The position numbers and the translations under genes were made by a program. This document shows positions 61,066 to 64,000 of a DNA stretch of 64,000 nt, piece by piece. Under the pieces are notes generated by a model that made no database searches, was not told the DNA's origin, and saw only the letters and a program-made list of their open reading frames with translations. Each line of letters opens with the position of its first letter. Within the stretch, counting starts at the first letter, position 1. This DNA is from Nocardia vinacea. GTDB taxonomy: Bacteria > Actinomycetota > Actinomycetes > Mycobacteriales > Mycobacteriaceae. The DNA lies in the NCBI RefSeq assembly GCF_035920345.1, contig NZ_CP109149.1, positions 9,486,001-9,550,000 of the forward strand, in the 5' to 3' direction.

Positions 61066-62025
61066 TCACTTCTCGAAGTACCGGCGCGGATTGCGCACCA
61101 GAATCGCGTCGATATCGTCCTCGGTGAGTCCCCGCGCGATCAGCGCCGGAATCACATCCGCACTGATGTGCCGGTAGTTCCACTTCGGTGCCACCTGCTT
61201 CTTGGCATCGGGGTCGAACCAGTCGATGTGACACGCCGCGTCATGGGCGATAACGACCTTGTCCAGGTAGCCGCGCCGCACCAGTTCGACAATGGTGTCG
61301 ATCCGATCCTCGAACGGCAGCAGGACGTCGAGCCCGAAGCGATCCATGCCGAGCAGCGATCCCGCGTCGGCGAGTTCGGTGAGGTACTCGATATCGGTGG
61401 TGTCGCCGGAGTGGCCGATCACCACGCGGCTCAGGTCCGCGCCTTCCTCGGCCAGCACCCGCTGCGCCACCAGCCCGGAGCGGGTGTGCGGGTTGGTGTG
61501 CACGGTGATCGGCGCACCCGTTTGCGCCGATGTCTGCCCGACCGCGCGCATCACCCGTTCTACGCCGGGCGTCAGTCCGGGTTCCTCGATGGCGCATTTG
61601 AGGAATCCGGCGCGCACACCGGTATCCGCGATGCCCTCGGTGAGGTCCTTGACGAACATTTCCACCATCGGCTCCGGCCGGTCGAACAGCAAACCCGGAC
61701 CGGTGTAATGGAATTGGAAGGGGACATCGTTGTAGGTGTAGATGCCGGTGGCGACGATGATCCGCAAATCCGTTCTGGCCGCGATCTTCTGGATGCGCGG
61801 CAGATAGCGGCCCAGCCCGAGCACGGTCGGGTCGAGGATGGTGTCGATGCCGAGGGATTTCAACTCGTTCAGTTGTTCGACGGCGTCGTCGACGCGGGCG
61901 TCCTCATCCCAGTCGGCGTAGTTCTGCCGGAATTCCTCGCCGAGTACGAAGACGTGCTCGTGCACCAGGACGCGGCCGAGTTCGGCGGAGTCGACGGTTC
62001 CGGTCGCGGTGGGGATTTCGGTCAT
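61066..62025 (-). CDS. Phosphotriesterase-like lactonase/amidohydrolase
   Basis: The 319-aa metal-dependent hydrolase has LGRVLVHEHVFVLGEEF (HxH metal site), FLKCAIEEPG (carboxylated Lys), ITVHTNPHTRSG (His), VVIGHSGDTTD (His) and VIAHDAACH (Asp). These are the phosphotriesterase-like lactonase signatures; members hydrolyse lactones, and some hydrolyse organophosphates weakly. It overlaps the CoA ligase gene by 4 bp (ATGA) and sits in a three-gene unit. Confidence 0.87.
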   Translation of the reverse strand: MTEIPTATGTVDSAELGRVLVHEHVFVLGEEFRQNYADWDEDARVDDAVEQLNELKSLGIDTILDPTVLGLGRYLPRIQKIAARTDLRIIVATGIYTYNDVPFQFHYTGPGLLFDRPEPMVEMFVKDLTEGIADTGVRAGFLKCAIEEPGLTPGVERVMRAVGQTSAQTGAPITVHTNPHTRSGLVAQRVLAEEGADLSRVVIGHSGDTTDIEYLTELADAGSLLGMDRFGLDVLLPFEDRIDTIVELVRRGYLDKVVIAHDAACHIDWFDPDAKKQVAPKWNYRHISADVIPALIARGLTEDDIDAILVRNPRRYFEK

Positions 62026-63581
62026 CGGGCCGCCTTGTCCGTGAAGAGATTCGGGTCGAGAGCGCGTTTGAGGATCTTGCCGGTGGCGCCCTTGGGTAGC
62101 TGGTCGGTGAAGGCGAAGCGGTGCGGCACCTTGTACGCCGACAGCCGCTCCTTGGCCCAGGACCGCAGATCCGCCGGATCGAGTTCGACCCCGGGGGTGG
62201 CGGCAACGACCGCGCCGACCTCCTCGCCGTAATGCTCGTCCGGGATACCGATCACCGCTACTTCGACGACGTCCGGATGCTCGTACAGCACTTCCTCGAC
62301 CTCGCGCGGATAGACGTTGTATCCGCCGCGAATAATGAGATCCTTTGCGCGGTCGACGATGTAGACATAGCCGTCGGCGTCGACGCGGCCCAGATCGCCG
62401 CTCTTCAACCAGCCGTCGGATAGATCGGCGGCGGTGGCGTCGGGCCGGTTCCAGTACCCCTTCATGATGCTGGGGCCGCGCAGGAAGATCTCGCCGACGG
62501 TGTCGGCGGGCAGTACGTTGCCGTCGGGATCGCGAACCTCGATCGACGTCCCGGGCAGCGCGGCGCCGACCGATCCGACCCGCTGTTCGCGATTGAGCGG
62601 ATTGTAGGTCGCCGCACCCGTGGATTCGGTGAGGCCGTAGCCCTCGAGGATGGTGCAGCCGAAGCGATCGGAGAAGGCGCGGATCACCTCACCGGGCAGC
62701 GACGCTCCGCCCGATGCTGCCAGCCGCAGGCTCGCGAAGTCCGCCGCACTGTAGTCACCGGCCGCGTGCAGCATGGCATTCCACATGGTCGGCACACCGG
62801 CGACGTGGGTGAGCTGCTGATCGCGGATCATCGCGATCATGGCCCGCGGTTCGAAAGGCGTCACCATGGCGAAGGATGCGCCCGCGTGCAGCGCGGTGAG
62901 CAGGCATACCGCCTGCCCGTAGACATGGAACAGCGGCAGTCCGGTGCCGAAGCGATCGTCCGGGCCGAGCTGCAGCTGATCGGTGAAGATTCGAGCGGTC
63001 TCGGTCAGGTTGGTGACGGTGAGTTCGACGCCCTTCGGTTTGCCGGTGGTTCCGGAGGTGTAGAGCAGTACCGCGGTATCGTCGGCGCGCCGCCGCACCG
63101 GTTCGGCCACGGGCTGGGCCGGTTCGGCATGCGCGCCCGGCGCGAGCACGAGCAAGGGCAGATTTCGTTCGGTGGCCGCCTCCCGTGCGGCCTCCAGCGC
63201 GCCATGCCATGCGATGACGATTCGCGCGCCGGAGTCGTCCAGCACGTAACCGATTTCGGGCGCGGTAGCCATGGTGTTCATGGTGATGGCGATGGCGCCG
63301 ATGAGCTGCGCGCCCAGATATGCGACGACGAATTCACCGACGGTGGGCGCCACCAGCAGCACCCGGTCGCCCGTGGCGATACCGGATTCGCGCAGCAGGC
63401 CGCCGTAAGCCGCACTGCGCCTGGCCAATTCGCCGTAGGTGAGCTGTGTGTCCGTGGCCAGCAGTGCGATGGCATCGGGGCGTTCGGCGGCGTGCTGCCA
63501 GCACCGGTCGGCGACATTGGTCAGCTGATTCGATGCGGTCGGGGAAGCCGGATTCGCAGGCATGGCTTGCTCCAGTTTCAT
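62022..63581 (-). CDS. Acyl-CoA ligase (AMP-forming)
   Basis: The 519-aa protein is a member of the ANL superfamily: TAVLLYTSGTTGKPKGVELT (P-loop), EGYGLTESTGAATYNP (adenine motif), LKSGDLGRVDADGYVYIVDRAKDLIIRGGYNVYPREVEE (hinge and A8) and LPKGATGKILKRAL with the A10 catalytic Lys. It activates an unknown carboxylic acid to its CoA thioester. It is first in a unit with the lactonase-like and SCO6745-family genes and is divergent from a TetR gene. Confidence 0.87.
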   Translation of the reverse strand: MKLEQAMPANPASPTASNQLTNVADRCWQHAAERPDAIALLATDTQLTYGELARRSAAYGGLLRESGIATGDRVLLVAPTVGEFVVAYLGAQLIGAIAITMNTMATAPEIGYVLDDSGARIVIAWHGALEAAREAATERNLPLLVLAPGAHAEPAQPVAEPVRRRADDTAVLLYTSGTTGKPKGVELTVTNLTETARIFTDQLQLGPDDRFGTGLPLFHVYGQAVCLLTALHAGASFAMVTPFEPRAMIAMIRDQQLTHVAGVPTMWNAMLHAAGDYSAADFASLRLAASGGASLPGEVIRAFSDRFGCTILEGYGLTESTGAATYNPLNREQRVGSVGAALPGTSIEVRDPDGNVLPADTVGEIFLRGPSIMKGYWNRPDATAADLSDGWLKSGDLGRVDADGYVYIVDRAKDLIIRGGYNVYPREVEEVLYEHPDVVEVAVIGIPDEHYGEEVGAVVAATPGVELDPADLRSWAKERLSAYKVPHRFAFTDQLPKGATGKILKRALDPNLFTDKAAR

Positions 63582-63609
63582 GAGTGGGCGAGAACTGATG
63601 TGACCCAGG

Positions 63610-63629
63610 CCACGTCAGTGGGTCGGACG
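63610..63629. promoter_or_regulatory. Direct repeat copy 1, candidate TetR operator
   Basis: CCACGTCAG-T-G-G-GTCGGACG matches a second copy at 63729-63748 at 18 of 20 positions. This copy lies 28 bp upstream of the CoA ligase start and overlaps a partial inverted repeat (GACCCA/TGGGTC, 63602-63624). Confidence 0.55.
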
Positions 63630-63728
63630 CTACTTGAATTTGGCGTCATGTTCAATAGATGTTGTGCCGATAGAGGTTGCCCAGCGGCGTCGTGGGGTCG
63701 CGGCAGCGGCGTGCGCTGTTACGATCCA

Positions 63729-63748
63729 CCACGTCAGCGAGTCGGACG
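63729..63748. promoter_or_regulatory. Direct repeat copy 2, candidate TetR operator
   Basis: CCACGTCAG-C-G-A-GTCGGACG lies 15 bp upstream of the TetR start. The two copies flank the divergent promoter region between the CoA ligase and TetR genes, as expected for a shared regulator site. Confidence 0.55.
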
Positions 63749-63763
63749 ACAGCGAGTGAGGCA

Positions 63764-64000
63764 GTGAACGCCCAGGAAGCCACCGAGGACCAGCCCGGTC
63801 GGGTGCCCCCGCGGAGTAAGCGTGGCATGCGCACCAGGTCCGCATTGGTGACCGCGGCGCGCGAGGTGTTCGAAAGCGACGGTTTCCTCGACGCCAGGAT
63901 CAGTGATATCTCCAAGGCGGCCGGGGTCGCCTCCGGATCGTTCTACACCTACTTCGACAGCAAGGAAGAGATCTTCGCCGCGGTCGTCGAGCAGGTGCGC
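63764..64000 (+). CDS. TetR-family regulator, N-terminal part (runs off window)
   Basis: Seventy-nine codons are visible from GTG 63764 to the edge. RGMRTRSALVTAAREVFESDGF and ARISDISKAAGVASGSFYTYFDSKEEIFAAV form a standard TetR DNA-binding domain. It is divergent from the CoA ligase operon and likely controls it through the flanking direct repeats. Confidence 0.8.
   Translation, partial: MNAQEATEDQPGRVPPRSKRGMRTRSALVTAAREVFESDGFLDARISDISKAAGVASGSFYTYFDSKEEIFAAVVEQVR

Overview
The window is high-GC, gene-dense chromosomal DNA from an actinomycete. The best fit is a mycolate-type genus such as Nocardia or Rhodococcus, an inference from gene content: a CYP125-type steroid P450, an NDMA-dependent (mycofactocin-type) alcohol dehydrogenase with a KstR-like palindrome upstream, a DUF3145 protein, a wax-ester-synthase/DGAT remnant, a fused two-module ABC exporter and an SCO6745-family protein. 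Many starts are GTG and many genes overlap by ATGA/GTGA, as is usual in such genomes. I see no tRNA, rRNA or CRISPR array.

Layout. 0-16 kb is mixed housekeeping and accessory DNA: DUF1214 proteins (one internally deleted), a secreted beta-lactamase-fold protein, a truncated haemoglobin, CYP125, a TetR regulator, a large TerD/TerB-like/HNH protein, aminodeoxychorismate synthase (PabA-PabB fusion), a phosphotransferase, a DinB-fold protein, the alcohol dehydrogenase and two divergent serine hydrolases. 16-28.5 kb is an aromatic-acid locus. An aromatic-acid permease and PobA (followed by a xylose isomerase gene) turn 4-hydroxybenzoate into protocatechuate; the overlapping operon pcaI-J-F-H-G-B-D-C-R takes protocatechuate through the beta-ketoadipate pathway. 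A frameshifted Zn-alcohol-dehydrogenase remnant lies just before pcaI, and a decayed 3-dehydroshikimate-dehydratase-like gene faces it across a perfect inverted repeat.

31-39 kb is a meta-cleavage operon: ring hydroxylase, type I extradiol dioxygenase, C-C hydrolase, hydratase, acetaldehyde dehydrogenase, 4-hydroxy-2-oxovalerate aldolase and a Tat-signal amidohydrolase, followed by a convergent TetR gene. The hydratase is frameshifted by a perfect 55-bp tandem duplication. An 8-mer shared by the operon promoter and the TetR promoter suggests that this TetR controls the operon.

39.5-57.8 kb looks like an organosulfur island: a MetY-like sulfhydrylase, two SsuABC-type importers, two full-length LLM flavin monooxygenases and fragments of two others separated by an IS200/IS605-type TnpB element, a ROK regulator, and a 1254-aa fused ABC exporter translationally coupled to one monooxygenase. 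A 36-bp perfect palindrome lies beside the element.

57.9-64 kb holds a deazaflavin-type nitroreductase and a MarR regulator that share near-identical 15-bp operators, an epoxide-hydrolase-like enzyme, an SCO6745-family protein, and a coupled CoA ligase/phosphotriesterase pair facing a TetR gene that runs off the window.

The strongest candidates for new biology are the TerD-TerB-PH-HNH protein, the reversible-looking frameshift in the hydratase, the paired MarR operators, and the TnpB element sitting between halves of two different monooxygenase genes.
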